Shown here one piece after another: positions 1 to 9,549 of a stretch of DNA of 64,000 bases. The number at the start of each line of letters is the position of its first letter. The first letter of the stretch is position 1. A model generated the notes under the pieces. It worked only from the letters and a program-made list of their open reading frames with translations, did not search any database and had not been told where the DNA came from. This DNA is from Siccirubricoccus soli (GTDB lineage Bacteria > Pseudomonadota > Alphaproteobacteria > Acetobacterales > Acetobacteraceae), in assembly GCF_024178315.1 (NCBI RefSeq), contig NZ_JAMZIK010000023.1, positions 1 to 64,000 of the forward strand. Direction: 5' to 3'. The translations under genes were made by a program, and so were the position numbers.

Positions 1-131
1 AGCATTCCCCGCGACGTTGCTGCGCAACACCGCGAGGGCCCCGGGAGTCGCCATGCGGCCAGGGCCTCGTACAGCCTGAAGCGGCAAAGCCGCTTCAGGG
101 CAACGGGCGGCGCGGTTCGCAAGGCGGGGGG
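1..131. repeat. Intergenic hairpin element, copy 1
   Basis: This gene-free edge carries a perfect stem-loop at 75-99: an 11-bp stem (CCTGAAGCGGC with its complement) around an AAA loop, followed by GGGCAACGGGCGGCG. The same layout, with two changed base pairs that compensate on both arms, recurs at 55555-55579. The preceding 70 bases also align loosely between the two copies. It lies downstream of the leftward smr gene, so it could act as a transcription terminator, but no T-run follows the stem. Confidence 0.6.
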
Positions 132-680
132 TCACGGGCCGCGGGGGCGGCGCAGCAGCAGGTGGACGGCGCCGGGGTTGGTGGCGTGGGGATGGGCAGC
201 GCCGAGCAGCAGGGCGCGCAGCTCCGGCGCGTTCAGCCAGTGCGGCAGTTCCCGCCGCAGCACGCCGCCTTCCAGGGAGGATCCCTTGCCGGTGACGATG
301 GCGACGCAGCGCAGCCCCTCGGCATGGGCGGTGAAGAGGAAGCGGCGGACGGCGCCATGCGCCTCCTGCGCCCGCCGCCCGTGCAGGTCCAGGGTGCGTT
401 CCGGCCTCATCGTGCCGCGCCGCAGCGCCTTCCAGCGCTTGGCGTCCAGCCCGGCCGGCGCGGCGCCCACATGCAGCTCCGGCGCCGGGCGCGGGGCGTG
501 CCGTGGCGGGGCAGGGGGCGGTGGGGCGGGCGCGGGCGCGGGCGCGGCGGCCAGGGCGGGAGGTGCCGGCGGGGGCGGTGCCAATTCCTTGCCCGGCAGC
601 GGGGCGATGGCGGCGCGCGCCGTATAGGCCTGCCACAGCGCGTGATCCGCCGCCGTCAGCCCGCGCCGGCGCGTGGACAT
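132..680 (-). CDS. Smr-domain protein (MutS2 C-terminal-like nuclease)
   Basis: A 182-residue protein ending in a Smr domain (about residues 90-180). The LDLHGRRAQEA stretch is the family LDLHG motif, and VTGKGSS matches the GxG loop. Smr domains are known as DNA or RNA nicking nucleases in MutS2 and in stand-alone proteins. The first 70 residues are an Ala/Pro-rich linker with no recognisable fold. Its ATG overlaps the TGA of lutC by one base, so it is probably co-translated with the lut genes. Whether it has any link to lactate metabolism cannot be told from sequence. Family call is firm; biological role is open. Confidence 0.85.
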   Translation of the reverse strand: MSTRRRGLTAADHALWQAYTARAAIAPLPGKELAPPPPAPPALAAAPAPAPAPPPPAPPRHAPRPAPELHVGAAPAGLDAKRWKALRRGTMRPERTLDLHGRRAQEAHGAVRRFLFTAHAEGLRCVAIVTGKGSSLEGGVLRRELPHWLNAPELRALLLGAAHPHATNPGAVHLLLRRPRGP

Positions 681-1390
681 CAGGCGCCGGGCGGCAGCGC
701 CGCCGGGTCGTCATCCAGCAGCAGGATATGCAGCCGCCGCGGGCCATGCGCGCCGAGTTCCAGCGTCTGCTCGATATCCGCGCTGCGGCTGGGGCCGGTG
801 ACGAACATGATGTTGCGCGGCATGGGGCCGCCGGTCCGTGCGTCCCGGTGCTCGGCCCGCAGCGCATCCCAGGCTTCCTCATAGGCGCCATGGATGCGGC
901 TGGCGCGCAGCAGCACCACGGCGGTGTCGGCGAGCAGGTTGAGGGTGGTCGGGCGCTCGGGCGCGGAGGGGAGCATGAGCGTCCCCGTCTCCGCGATGCC
1001 GGCGAAGCCGTGCTGCAGGCTGACCTGGTCCGTGCCCTGCGCGCGGCGCGGCTCCGGCTGCAGCAGGGGGCGGCTGTCCCAGGGAATGCCGAGCAGTTCG
1101 GGGTGCGGCGCCATCGGGAAGGCGGTGGGCAGGTTCTGCGCTGCCAGGTAGTCCGCCAGCGCGGCGGGCACGGCGGCGAGGTCCGGCACCCGCTCCACCG
1201 TGCCGAACTCCTTCTCCACATTGCGGATGAAGAGGGCGATCTGCTCCGGGCGGGAGACGCGGGAGCGGGCGGGGATGAGGTGGCGCGGATGGCTGGCCAG
1301 CCGCCCATCCAGCATGGCGCGCTGGTCGGCCGGCAGCGGGCCGCGCTTCAGGCCGCGGCGGATGGCGCCGAGGATCGCCTCCTTGCTCAT
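680..1390 (-). CDS. lutC: LutC/YkgG-type LUD domain protein, L-lactate utilisation
   Basis: A 236-residue LUD-domain protein starting MSKEAILGAIRRGL. The second half has the family segment GFAGIAETGTLML followed by a conserved LLADTAVVLL stretch. LutC is a subunit of the LutABC iron-sulfur complex that oxidises L-lactate to pyruvate. The ATG at 1388-1390 overlaps the lutB stop as ATGA, giving translational coupling. Its own stop overlaps the smr start. The usual third partner, lutA, is not beside it. Confidence in the family is high; that the complex oxidises lactate here is inference from homology and from the nearby ldhA. Confidence 0.9.
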   Translation of the reverse strand: MSKEAILGAIRRGLKRGPLPADQRAMLDGRLASHPRHLIPARSRVSRPEQIALFIRNVEKEFGTVERVPDLAAVPAALADYLAAQNLPTAFPMAPHPELLGIPWDSRPLLQPEPRRAQGTDQVSLQHGFAGIAETGTLMLPSAPERPTTLNLLADTAVVLLRASRIHGAYEEAWDALRAEHRDARTGGPMPRNIMFVTGPSRSADIEQTLELGAHGPRRLHILLLDDDPAALPPGA

Positions 1391-2820
1391 CGCCGGGCGC
1401 CCCGGCGCTGCGCGGCGGCGTAGCGACTCATGAAAGTGCCGCCCGGCTCCGGCACCGGCAGATCCCGCCCCTTGGTCCAGTTGCCGGCGAGCGGCAGGGA
1501 GCGGAAGGCGCCCTTGCCGCGGCCGAGCAGGCCAAGCGCGCCGATCGCCGCGCGGGTGGCGAAGCGGTAGAGGCCGGGGCGGCGGGCAAACCAGGCCCAG
1601 GCGCCGAGGCCCCAGCGCGCGGCGGAGGGCGTCAGGTGCCGCTCGAATTCCCGTTCCCGCCAGTGGCGCATCATCTTCGGCAGCGGGATCTTCACCGGGC
1701 AGACGCTCTCGCAGCGGCCGCAGAAGGTGGAGGCGTTGGGGAGGTTGCCGGTCTTCTCCACTCCGACAAGCGATGGCGTCAGCACGCTGCCCATCGGCCC
1801 CGGATAGACCCAGCCATAGGCATGGCCGCCCACCGCGCCATAGACCGGGCAGTGGTTCATGCAGGCGGCGCAGCGGATGCAGCGCAGCATCTCCTGGAAT
1901 TCGGTGCCGATCATGTTGGAACGGCCATTGTCGACCAGCACCACATGGTATTCCTCCGGCCCGTCCAGGTCGCCGGGGCGGCGGCTGCCGGTGGAGAAGG
2001 TGGTGTAGACCGAGAAATCCTGGCCGGTGGCGGAGCGCGCCAGCAGGCGGAGGAGGGAGGTGCAATCCTCCAGCGTCGGCACGACCTTCTCGATGCTCGC
2101 CAGCGCGATATGGATGCGCGGCAGGGTCTGGGTCAGGTCGCCATTGCCCTCATTCGTCACGATGACGGAGGAGCCGGTCTCGGCGATGAGGAAATTGGCG
2201 CCGGTGATGCCGACATCGGCGGCGAGGAACCGCTCCCGCAGGCGGGTGCGGGCCTCGGCCAGGATGTCGCGGCGCTCGGCGAAGACGCGGTCCTTCGGCA
2301 GGTCCGTGTGCATCCGGCGGAAATCCGCCTCCCAATCCTCCCGGTTCAGGTGGAAGGCGGGGGCGATGATGTGGCTCGGCGGCTCATCCCGGAGCTGGAG
2401 GATGTACTCGCCGAGGTCGGTCTCCACCGGCTGGATGCCGTGCCGTTCCAGGTGGCGGTTGATCCCGAGCTCCTCGGAGATCATCGACTTGCCCTTGGTG
2501 ACGGTGCGGGCATTGGCGCGGCGGCAGATGGCCAGCACCGCCTCTCGTGCCTCGTCCGCCGTGCTGCACCAGTGCACCTGGCCGCCGGCCTTCTCCACAT
2601 TGGCGGCGAAGGTTTCGAGGTAGTGGTCGAGGTTTGCCAGGGTGTGATTCTTGATGTCCCGGGCGATGTCGCGCAGGCGCTCGAATTCCGGGAGGTTGGC
2701 GACGGCAGCGGCGCGGCGCTGCAGGAAGGCGCCCTTGGCGGTGCCGAGCGCCTTCTGCAGCCCGGCATCTTCCAGGGCACGGGCGGCATTCTGTTTGAAG
2801 GCGGGGGAGGTGATCTGCAC
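1387..2820 (-). CDS. lutB: LutB-type iron-sulfur lactate utilisation protein
   Basis: A 477-residue protein with an N-terminal LUD domain and a C-terminal ferredoxin-like region. Two [4Fe-4S] cysteine clusters are visible: CIRCAACMNHCPVYG and CGRCESVCPVKIP. This is the standard LutB/YkgF layout and length. In the family it passes electrons from lactate oxidation within the LutABC complex in the cytoplasm. The start is GTG at 2818-2820, preceded by a GAGGAG ribosome site at suitable distance. It is the first gene of the leftward lutB-lutC-smr operon. Upstream, where lutA is commonly found, there is only a 600-bp gene-free stretch. Confidence 0.93.
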   Translation of the reverse strand: MQITSPAFKQNAARALEDAGLQKALGTAKGAFLQRRAAAVANLPEFERLRDIARDIKNHTLANLDHYLETFAANVEKAGGQVHWCSTADEAREAVLAICRRANARTVTKGKSMISEELGINRHLERHGIQPVETDLGEYILQLRDEPPSHIIAPAFHLNREDWEADFRRMHTDLPKDRVFAERRDILAEARTRLRERFLAADVGITGANFLIAETGSSVIVTNEGNGDLTQTLPRIHIALASIEKVVPTLEDCTSLLRLLARSATGQDFSVYTTFSTGSRRPGDLDGPEEYHVVLVDNGRSNMIGTEFQEMLRCIRCAACMNHCPVYGAVGGHAYGWVYPGPMGSVLTPSLVGVEKTGNLPNASTFCGRCESVCPVKIPLPKMMRHWREREFERHLTPSAARWGLGAWAWFARRPGLYRFATRAAIGALGLLGRGKGAFRSLPLAGNWTKGRDLPVPEPGGTFMSRYAAAQRRGARR

Positions 2821-3422
2821 GGAAGGGCTCCTCTGGGCCCTATGTAGCGGTTTTGTCGCGCCGGGTCAGGCCGTGCGGCGGGTTCTCCGCCATTCGGTCG
2901 TGGCCCCAGGACGTGTCGTCCAGGCGCGCTCCACGCTCTCGACCCCGTCGAGCGCACCTCAAGCCCCAGCCATGGTGCCGGTTTCGCATCAAGGACGAAG
3001 CCGCGCGAAGCGCGGTGCCGCTGCGCGGCATCCTTGACTCGAAACCGGCACCATGGCCCTCGCGAATGGTCGCCTTCAACGGGGTCGAAGGCGCTTTTAG
3101 GCGCCCTCGGCGAGACGTGCAGCGGCAGCCCTCGTGCTTCGCGGTAGGCCGGAAACGTGGCTGGCCCGTGGCTACCTTGGGCGGTGCCGAAGGCGCCGAT
3201 GAGCGCCTTCAAACGGCGAAAGGCACGGCGATGGCCCCGGCCGGTGCGTCGGGCGGGAAAGCGCGGCTGGCCTGTCGCCGCGTCGGGCGGCGCCGGAGGT
3301 GTCGACACGCGCTCCGACCGGCAGGAGGCGTAGGCACAGCGCCCAGCCGTTGCGGCAGGCAGCGAACCCATGGCCCGTTGCCGCATCGGTCATCCGGCCA
3401 GTAAGAGCTGCCGCAGCCGCGC
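2821..3422. repeat. Gene-free stretch with a long inverted repeat
   Basis: I see no credible gene in these 602 bases; open frames lack family features. The clearest structure is an inverted repeat with arms 2970-2995 and 3031-3056: 24 of 26 positions pair, beginning CCATGGTGCCGGTTTCG, with a 35-base spacer that itself can fold (GCGCGAAGCGC). Less exact pairing continues outward, for example TCGACCCCGT near 2939 against ACGGGGTCGA near 3081. The stretch separates lutB and ldhA and must hold the lutB promoter. It resembles a dispersed intergenic repeat rather than a decayed gene, but that is inference. Confidence 0.65.
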
Positions 3423-4427
3423 TCAGCCCTCACGAGAGACGGGGAACCGCGGCACCCCCGTCGCCTCGAAGGCCGAGATGTTCCCGATCGTCACCTCGCC
3501 GATCGCCGCCAGCGCCTCCGCCGTGAAGAAAGCCTGGTGGGCGGTGACGAGGACGTTCGGGAAGGTCAGCAGCCGGGTGAAGACATCGTCCTGGATGACC
3601 TGGCCGGACAGGTCCTCGAAGAACAGCCCCGCCTCCTCCTCATAGACATCGAGGCCGAGATAGCCGATCCGCCCGCTCTTCAGCCCGGCGATCACCGCCG
3701 CCGTGTCCACCAGCGCGCCGCGGCTGGTGTTCACCAGCATCACCCCGGGCCGCATGCGCGCCACCGCCGCGGCGTCGATCAGGTGGCGGGTTTCCGGCGT
3801 CAGCGGGCAGTGCAGCGTCACGATATCGGCTGCCGCCAGCAGCTCCGGCAACGGGGCGTAGCGCACCCCGGCCGCCACCAGCCCGGGCTCCTCCACCGGA
3901 TCGAAGGCCATGACCCGGCAGCCGAAGCCCAGCATGATCCGCGCCACCACCGCGCCGATCCGCCCGGTGCCGACCACGCCCACCACCCGGTCCTTCAGGT
4001 CGAAGCCTAAGAGCCCGTCCAGGGCGAAATTCCCCTCCCGCACCCGGTTGTAGGCGCGGTGGATGCGGCGGTTCAGGGCGAGGATCAGCGCCACCGTGTG
4101 CTCGGCCACCGCATGCGGCGAATAGGCCGGCACCCGCCCCACGGCGATGCCGAGCGCCGCCGCCGCGGCCAGATCCACATTGTTGAAGCCGGCGCAGCGC
4201 AGCGCCACCAGCCGCACGCCCTGGGCGGACAGCGCCGCCAGCGTCGCCGCATCCAGCTCGTCATTCACGAAGACGCAGATGGCCCCGGCGCCGGCGGCCA
4301 GCACCGCGGTGGCGGGGCCCAGGCGCGGTTCCAGGTAGCGCAGCGCATGGGGGCGGCCGGCGGCGGCATTGGCGGCCTCCAGGCAGGCACGGTCATAGGG
4401 CTTGGTGCTGAAGACGGCGACGTCCAT
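3423..4427 (-). CDS. ldhA: D-lactate dehydrogenase (LdhA-type 2-hydroxyacid dehydrogenase)
   Basis: A 334-residue NAD-dependent D-2-hydroxyacid dehydrogenase, which interconverts pyruvate and D-lactate. It follows Escherichia coli LdhA closely along the whole length: [12 protein letters not shown], the Rossmann motif [29 protein letters not shown], and the catalytic-histidine region [13 protein letters not shown]. The insertion [15 protein letters not shown] is characteristic of the LdhA subgroup. The ATG at 4425-4427 has a strong GAGGAG ribosome site. It lies in the same direction as the lut operon but 600 bp upstream of it, so the two are probably separately transcribed. Together they suggest lactate handling in both directions. 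Confidence 0.9.
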   Translation of the reverse strand: MDVAVFSTKPYDRACLEAANAAAGRPHALRYLEPRLGPATAVLAAGAGAICVFVNDELDAATLAALSAQGVRLVALRCAGFNNVDLAAAAALGIAVGRVPAYSPHAVAEHTVALILALNRRIHRAYNRVREGNFALDGLLGFDLKDRVVGVVGTGRIGAVVARIMLGFGCRVMAFDPVEEPGLVAAGVRYAPLPELLAAADIVTLHCPLTPETRHLIDAAAVARMRPGVMLVNTSRGALVDTAAVIAGLKSGRIGYLGLDVYEEEAGLFFEDLSGQVIQDDVFTRLLTFPNVLVTAHQAFFTAEALAAIGEVTIGNISAFEATGVPRFPVSREG

Positions 4428-4515
4428 CCGGGGTCTCCTCGCCAGAGGTCCCGCCCGGATGCTGTCCCGGCGGCAGGGGGCGGGGTGGGGTCAGCGCAGG
4501 GTGCCGGGCGGGCAC

Positions 4516-4546
4516 GGGGGCAGCGTAGCGCAAAAGGGCTGCCCCC
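4516..4546. terminator. Possible hairpin terminator after the chemoreceptor gene
   Basis: A 9-bp stem, GGGGGCAGC with its complement, and a 13-base loop lie in the 298-bp gap between the stop of the leftward chemoreceptor-like gene and the start of ldhA. There is no clear T-run, so termination is only suggested by position. The rest of the gap shows no gene. Confidence 0.35.
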
Positions 4547-4725
4547 ACCGGGCCGGGCTCACTGGGAGGCGCGGCTCACGCCATCGAATGCATGGCAGAC
4601 GCGGCGTGGGCGCGCGAAGGTCCCTTGTCCACCCCATGCCTTGCCCATCGGCGAGGGGCAGGGCCGCGGCGCGCGGCATCGCCCCGGCCCGCGCCGATAC
4701 CGCCAGATCCTTGGCCCGCAGCCGT

Positions 4726-6015
4726 TCAGGCCGCGCGCAACTGCCCCAGGAACCCGTCCACCTTGCCGCGCATCTGCGCCGCCTGGCCGGCCAGGTCGCG
4801 CGCGGCCTCCGCGATGCGGCCGGAAACCTGGCCGGTTTCCGAGGCGGCACCGTTCACCGCCCGGATGCTCGCGGTCACCTCCCCGGTGCCGGCGGCGGCC
4901 TGCTGCACGTTGCGGGCGATCTCCGCCGTGGTGGCGCCCTGCTCCTCCACCGCCGCGGCGATGGCGGCCGCCACCTCGTTCAGCTCGCCGATCGTGGCGG
5001 CGACCGCCTCGATCGCCCGGGCCACGTCGCCGGTCGCCCCTTGGACGGCGCCGATGCGGGCGGTGATCTCCTCCGTCGCGCGGGCGGTCTGGGCGGCCAG
5101 CGCCTTCACCTCGCTGGCCACCACGGCGAAGCCCTTGCCGGCCTCCCCGGCCCGCGCCGCCTCGATGGTCGCGTTCAGCGCCAGCAGGTTGGGCTGGCCG
5201 GCGATGTCGCTGATGAGCTTCACCACATCGCCGATCCGCTGCACGTCGGTGACCAGGCTCCGCACCACCTCCGTCGCATCCTGGGCCTGGCCCGTGGCGG
5301 TGGAGGTGGCGGAGGAGGAGCGGGTGACCTGCTGCCCGATCTCCCGGATCGAGGCCGTGACCTGCTCGGTCGCGGCGGCGACGCTGCTGACGTTGCTGCT
5401 GGTGGTGCCGGCCGCCTCCGCCACTTCCAACGCGCGGCGGGAGGTGGTGTCGGCCGCGCCGTTCATCGCCAGCGCATCCTGCTCCAGCCGCTCCGCCGCC
5501 GCTGCCACGGCGCCGACCGAGGCCATGATCTCCGCCTCGAACCGCTCCGCGATGGCGCGGGTGGATTGCTTCTGGCCGGTCTCCGCCAGCCTGGCGGCGT
5601 GGACATCGACCAGGCTGCCGCAGGCGCGGCGGGGCTTGCGGTTCTCGTCCAGGATGACGCCGCCGGTCGCGCGGAACCAGCGATAGCTGCCATCCTTCAC
5701 CTTCAGCCGGTAGGTGACGTCGTAGCGGTTGCCGGTGGCGAGCGCCTTGTCGAAGGCGGCGAAGGTGGGCGCCGCATCCTCCGGGTGCAGCCGGTCCGAC
5801 CAGCTCTGCACCACATCCGGGAATTCGGCGGCGGAGGCGAAGCCGAGCAGGCGGCGGAATTCCGCGGACCAGGTCCAGCGCGCCTTGGGATGCATCGCAT
5901 CGCCTTCATGCAGGATGGCGTCCCAGAGGCCGACCCCGGCACAGCCGGACAGAACCTCGAGCCATTCGGCTTTCTCCCGCAGGTCGCGCATGCGGGCGGA
6001 GGAGAAGAAGGACAT
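4726..6015 (-). CDS. Soluble PAS-containing methyl-accepting chemotaxis-type protein
   Basis: About 429 residues. Residues 15-130 form a PAS_3 fold (ending [17 protein letters not shown]), and the rest is an MCP signalling domain whose hairpin tip reads [19 protein letters not shown], then [14 protein letters not shown]. No transmembrane segment or signal peptide is seen, so it should sense a cytoplasmic signal and act on a CheA/CheW array. At the tip the usual QTN is QPN, a proline in place of threonine. The ATG at 6013-6015 follows GGAAACGCCG and begins MSFFSSARM; a further upstream in-frame start would add a low-complexity leader. No che genes are nearby. Confidence 0.88.
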   Translation of the reverse strand: MSFFSSARMRDLREKAEWLEVLSGCAGVGLWDAILHEGDAMHPKARWTWSAEFRRLLGFASAAEFPDVVQSWSDRLHPEDAAPTFAAFDKALATGNRYDVTYRLKVKDGSYRWFRATGGVILDENRKPRRACGSLVDVHAARLAETGQKQSTRAIAERFEAEIMASVGAVAAAAERLEQDALAMNGAADTTSRRALEVAEAAGTTSSNVSSVAAATEQVTASIREIGQQVTRSSSATSTATGQAQDATEVVRSLVTDVQRIGDVVKLISDIAGQPNLLALNATIEAARAGEAGKGFAVVASEVKALAAQTARATEEITARIGAVQGATGDVARAIEAVAATIGELNEVAAAIAAAVEEQGATTAEIARNVQQAAAGTGEVTASIRAVNGAASETGQVSGRIAEAARDLAGQAAQMRGKVDGFLGQLRAA

Positions 6016-6389
6016 CGGCGTTTCCAATGGCAGGGCTGCGACCGCACCCTGCCAGGGGAAGGTGGGGGAAGGGTTAAATGCCCCCCGCAACACCGCTGCG
6101 CGGCTTGTGGGGAGGGTCAGAGGGTGCCGGGGTTCCTGGGTTTCGCCCGGGGAAGGAGACCGGGTGGCCTGCGCCCCGATGGTTGCGCAACTGCGCCTGT
6201 CATGCCGAGCAAGGAAATGGGCGCTGCCCTTGGCGGCCGTGCCGCCAGGACTGCGGGTCGAGCCCTTGGGTCTGGCCGGGCCCGAGGCTGGCTGCCGGCA
6301 GCACCCGGCGGGTTCAAGGGCGCAAGACCTTTCCCTCCCGCCAGCATGGCCGTATTCCAATGGGAAATTTCCCACTGCCAGCGATGGTC
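6016..6389. promoter_or_regulatory. Divergent intergenic region with a 14-bp palindrome
   Basis: This 374-bp gap separates the leftward chemoreceptor gene from rightward leuS and should hold both promoters. It contains a perfect AT-centred palindrome, TGGGAAATTTCCCA, at 6361-6374, ending 15 bases before the leuS start. Near 6083-6110 is a fragment resembling the first half of the window-start repeat (CGCAACACCGCTGCGCGG). I see no tRNA-like or T-box-like structure ahead of leuS. Confidence 0.4.
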
Positions 6390-8996
6390 ATGACCGACGC
6401 CACCCCGGAGACCCGCAGCGCCGAGCTGCGCCATGATTTCAAGACCGCCGAGCCGCGTTGGCAGGCGGAATGGGAAAGGCGCGGCTGCTTCACCGTGCCG
6501 GATGTGCCGGACGGGACGAAGCCGAAGTATTATGTTCTTGAGATGTTCCCGTACCCCAGCGGGAAGATCCATATGGGGCATGTCCGCAACTACACGCTGG
6601 GCGATGTGGTGGCGCGCTACAAGCGGGCCCGCGGCCATCAGGTGATGCACCCCATGGGTTGGGACGCCTTCGGCCTGCCGGCCGAGAATGCGGCGCGGGA
6701 GCGTGGCATCCACCCCGGCACCTGGACCTACCAGAACATCGCCAATATGCGCGCCGAGCTGCAGCGCATGGGGCTTTCGCTGGAATGGGCCCGGGAATTC
6801 GCCACCTGCGACCCCGAATATTACGGGCAACAGCAAAAATTGTTCCTCGACTTCTACCGGGCCGGCCTGGTGGAGCGGAAGGAAAGCTGGGTGAACTGGG
6901 ACCCGGTGGACGGGACCGTGCTGGCGAATGAGCAGGTGATCGACGGGCGCGGCTGGCGTTCCGGCGCACTGGTGGAGAAGAAGAAGCTCAGCCAGTGGTT
7001 CTTCAGCATCACGAAGTATGCGCCGGATCTGCTGGAGGCGCTGGAGAAGCTGGACCGCTGGCCGGAGCGGGTGAAGCTGATGCAGGCCAACTGGATCGGC
7101 CGCAGCGAGGGGGCGCGGGTGCGCTTCAAGCTGGCCGAGGCGGTGGCGGGCCTCGAGGATGAGGTGGAGGTCTTCACCACGCGGCCGGACACGCTCTACG
7201 GCATGAGCTTCCTGGCCGTCGCCGCGGAGCATCCGCTGGCCGCGGCCGCCGGTGCGAAGGATCCGGGCGCGGCGGAGTTCATCGCCGAATGCCGCCGCAT
7301 GGGCACCTCTGAGGCGGCAATCGAGCAGGCGGAGAAGCGGGGCTACGACACCGGCTTCCGCGTGGCGCACCCCTTCCTGCCGGGCGTCACCTTCCCCGTC
7401 TGGATCGCCAATTTCGTGCTGATGGAATACGGCACCGGCGCCATCTTCGGCTGCCCGGCGCATGACGAGCGGGACTTCGAATTCGCCACGAAATACGGGC
7501 TGGCCATCACCCAGGTGGTGCGGCCGCCGGAGGAAGGGGCAGCGGTGACGCTGCCCTTCACCGACCCGGGCGTGGCGGTGAATTCCGGCCCGCTGGACGG
7601 GCTGCCGACGGCGGAGGCCAAGCGCGCCGCCATCGCCCGGCTGGAGGAGAGCGGCCAGGGCACCGGCGTGGTGAATTGGCGGCTGCGGGACTGGGGCGTC
7701 TCCCGCCAGCGCTACTGGGGCTGCCCCATCCCCTTCATCCATTGCGAGGCCTGCGGCGTGGTCCCGGTGCCGGACGATCAGCTGCCGGTGAAGCTGCCGG
7801 AGGACGTGGATTTCTCGAAGCCCGGCAACCCGCTGGACAACCACCCGAGCTGGAAGCACGTGGCCTGCCCGAGCTGCGGCAAGGACGCGGTGCGCGAGAC
7901 GGATACCTGCGACACCTTCGTGGACAGCTCCTGGTATTTCGCCCGCTTCTGCTCCCCGCGGGCGGCGCTGCCGGTGACGCGGGCGGCGGTGGATGCCTGG
8001 CTGCCGGTGGACCAATATATCGGCGGCATCGAGCACGCGATCCTGCACCTGCTCTACAGCCGCTTCTTCACCCGCGGCATGCGTGACACCGGGCATCTGG
8101 AATTGGCGGAGCCCTTCGCCGGGCTCTTCACCCAGGGCATGGTGACGCATGAGAGCTACAAGGGCGCCGATGGCCGCTGGCTCTACCCGGAGGAGGTCGA
8201 GTTCAGCCTGGCCGTGGACGGCAGCCGCAGCGCGACGGTGAAGGGCAGCAAGGAGCCCGTGACCATCGGCCGCGTCGAGGCGATGTCCAAGTCCAAGCGC
8301 AACACGGTGGATCCGGGCGCCATCATCGACAAATACGGCGCCGACACCGCGCGCTGGTTCATCCTCTCCGACAACCCGCCGGAGCGGGACATGGAGTGGA
8401 CGGAGGCTGGCGTCGCAGGCGCCTACCGCTTCAGCCAGCGGCTCTACCGGCTGGTGGCGGGGGCGCTGCCGGGGCTGGCACCGGCCGGGGACTTGGCCGA
8501 GGGCGCGGCGGACGAGGCGCGGAAGCTGCGCCAGGTGACGCACCGGACCATCGCCGCGGTGACCGAGGCGCTGGAAAGCTTCGGCTTCAACGTCGCCGTC
8601 GCCCGCATCCACGAATTCGCCAATGCCATCGCCGAGAGCGCCGAGACGGGCCCGGCGAAGCGGGAGGCACTGGAGACGATTGCCCGCCTCATCTCCCCCA
8701 TGATGCCGCATCTGGCGGAGGAGCTGTGGTCGCTGCTGCGTCCGGGCGAAGCGAAGCTGGTGGCGGAGCTGCCCTGGCCGGAGGCCGACCCGGCGCTGCT
8801 GCGGGCGGAGACGCTGACGCTGGCCGTGCAGGTTCTCGGCAAGTTGCGTGGCACGATCGAGGTGCCGGTCGATGCGGATGAGGCTACGATCTTCGCCCTG
8901 GCAGAGGCTGAGGAGAATGTCGCCCGCAGCATCGCCGGCCGTAGCATCCGGAAGCGCATTCATGTCCCAGGCCGAGTGGTCAACTTCGTCGTCTGA
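6390..8996 (+). CDS. leuS: Leucyl-tRNA synthetase
   Basis: A class I aminoacyl-tRNA synthetase of about 868 residues that charges tRNA-Leu in the cytoplasm. The HIGH-type motif appears as [11 protein letters not shown] near residue 50, and the KMSKS-type motif as [12 protein letters not shown] late in the protein. Between them are the editing (CP1) domain (TTRPDTLYG) and a zinc-like CEACGVV/CPSCGKD insertion. The start is placed at ATG 6390 (MTDATPE); ATG 6384 is two codons upstream and equally possible. It heads a rightward operon whose next gene, lptE, begins inside its 3' end. Confidence 0.97.
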   Translation: MTDATPETRSAELRHDFKTAEPRWQAEWERRGCFTVPDVPDGTKPKYYVLEMFPYPSGKIHMGHVRNYTLGDVVARYKRARGHQVMHPMGWDAFGLPAENAARERGIHPGTWTYQNIANMRAELQRMGLSLEWAREFATCDPEYYGQQQKLFLDFYRAGLVERKESWVNWDPVDGTVLANEQVIDGRGWRSGALVEKKKLSQWFFSITKYAPDLLEALEKLDRWPERVKLMQANWIGRSEGARVRFKLAEAVAGLEDEVEVFTTRPDTLYGMSFLAVAAEHPLAAAAGAKDPGAAEFIAECRRMGTSEAAIEQAEKRGYDTGFRVAHPFLPGVTFPVWIANFVLMEYGTGAIFGCPAHDERDFEFATKYGLAITQVVRPPEEGAAVTLPFTDPGVAVNSGPLDGLPTAEAKRAAIARLEESGQGTGVVNWRLRDWGVSRQRYWGCPIPFIHCEACGVVPVPDDQLPVKLPEDVDFSKPGNPLDNHPSWKHVACPSCGKDAVRETDTCDTFVDSSWYFARFCSPRAALPVTRAAVDAWLPVDQYIGGIEHAILHLLYSRFFTRGMRDTGHLELAEPFAGLFTQGMVTHESYKGADGRWLYPEEVEFSLAVDGSRSATVKGSKEPVTIGRVEAMSKSKRNTVDPGAIIDKYGADTARWFILSDNPPERDMEWTEAGVAGAYRFSQRLYRLVAGALPGLAPAGDLAEGAADEARKLRQVTHRTIAAVTEALESFGFNVAVARIHEFANAIAESAETGPAKREALETIARLISPMMPHLAEELWSLLRPGEAKLVAELPWPEADPALLRAETLTLAVQVLGKLRGTIEVPVDADEATIFALAEAEENVARSIAGRSIRKRIHVPGRVVNFVV

Positions 8997-9543
8997 ACCC
9001 GGCCGCCTGGGGCGCCGCGCCGCGCTGGCCGGGCTGCTGGGCCTGACTGGCTGCGGCTTCCGGCCGCTCTATGGGCCGGTCTCGGCCCTGGATGGCGGCA
9101 CGGGGGATATCCGCGCCGAGCTGGCGGCGGTGCGGGTGGGGCCGATCTTTGAGCGGCAGGGGCAGCTCCTGCGCCGGAACCTGCTGCGAAAATTCGAGGA
9201 CAGCGCGCCCGGCACGCCAGGGCGCTATCTGCTGCAGGTCTGGGTGAGCTCCGGCGTCGAGGTTCTGGGCTACCGCCGGGACGGCACCATCACGCGGGTG
9301 CGCTACACGGCCAGTGGCAATTGGAACCTGACCACCATGGGCACCCCGCCCCAGACCATCGCCGCCTCCGCCATCCCCTACCGGACGCTGGACAGCTTCA
9401 ACATCCCGGACCTGCAATTCTTCGCTGCGGATTCCGCGCGGGACGCGATGGAGGCCCGGGTGGCGGACGACCTGGCCGAGGAGATCTTCCGCCGGGTGGC
9501 GGTGGAGCTGCGGCGGCGGAAGGAAAGCGGCGCGGCGGCCTGA
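8962..9543 (+). CDS. lptE: LPS-assembly lipoprotein LptE
   Basis: A 193-residue LptE-family lipoprotein, the partner that plugs LptD for lipopolysaccharide insertion in the outer membrane. The N terminus has twin arginines and a lipobox, LLGLTGC, followed by GFRPLYG, which is the hallmark start of mature LptE. Starting at ATG 8962 it overlaps the leuS 3' end by 35 bases, implying coupled translation. The order leuS-lptE-holA is conserved in many proteobacteria, which supports the call despite low sequence conservation in this family. Confidence 0.9.
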   Translation: MSQAEWSTSSSEPGRLGRRAALAGLLGLTGCGFRPLYGPVSALDGGTGDIRAELAAVRVGPIFERQGQLLRRNLLRKFEDSAPGTPGRYLLQVWVSSGVEVLGYRRDGTITRVRYTASGNWNLTTMGTPPQTIAASAIPYRTLDSFNIPDLQFFAADSARDAMEARVADDLAEEIFRRVAVELRRRKESGAAA

Positions 9544-9549
9544 GGCGGC

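Noticed and set aside
2853-3404. Long open frames on both strands between lutB and ldhA
   Set aside because: They are rich in Arg, Pro and Ala, have no family motif, and arise because stop codons are rare at this GC content. The inverted repeat explains the sequence better.
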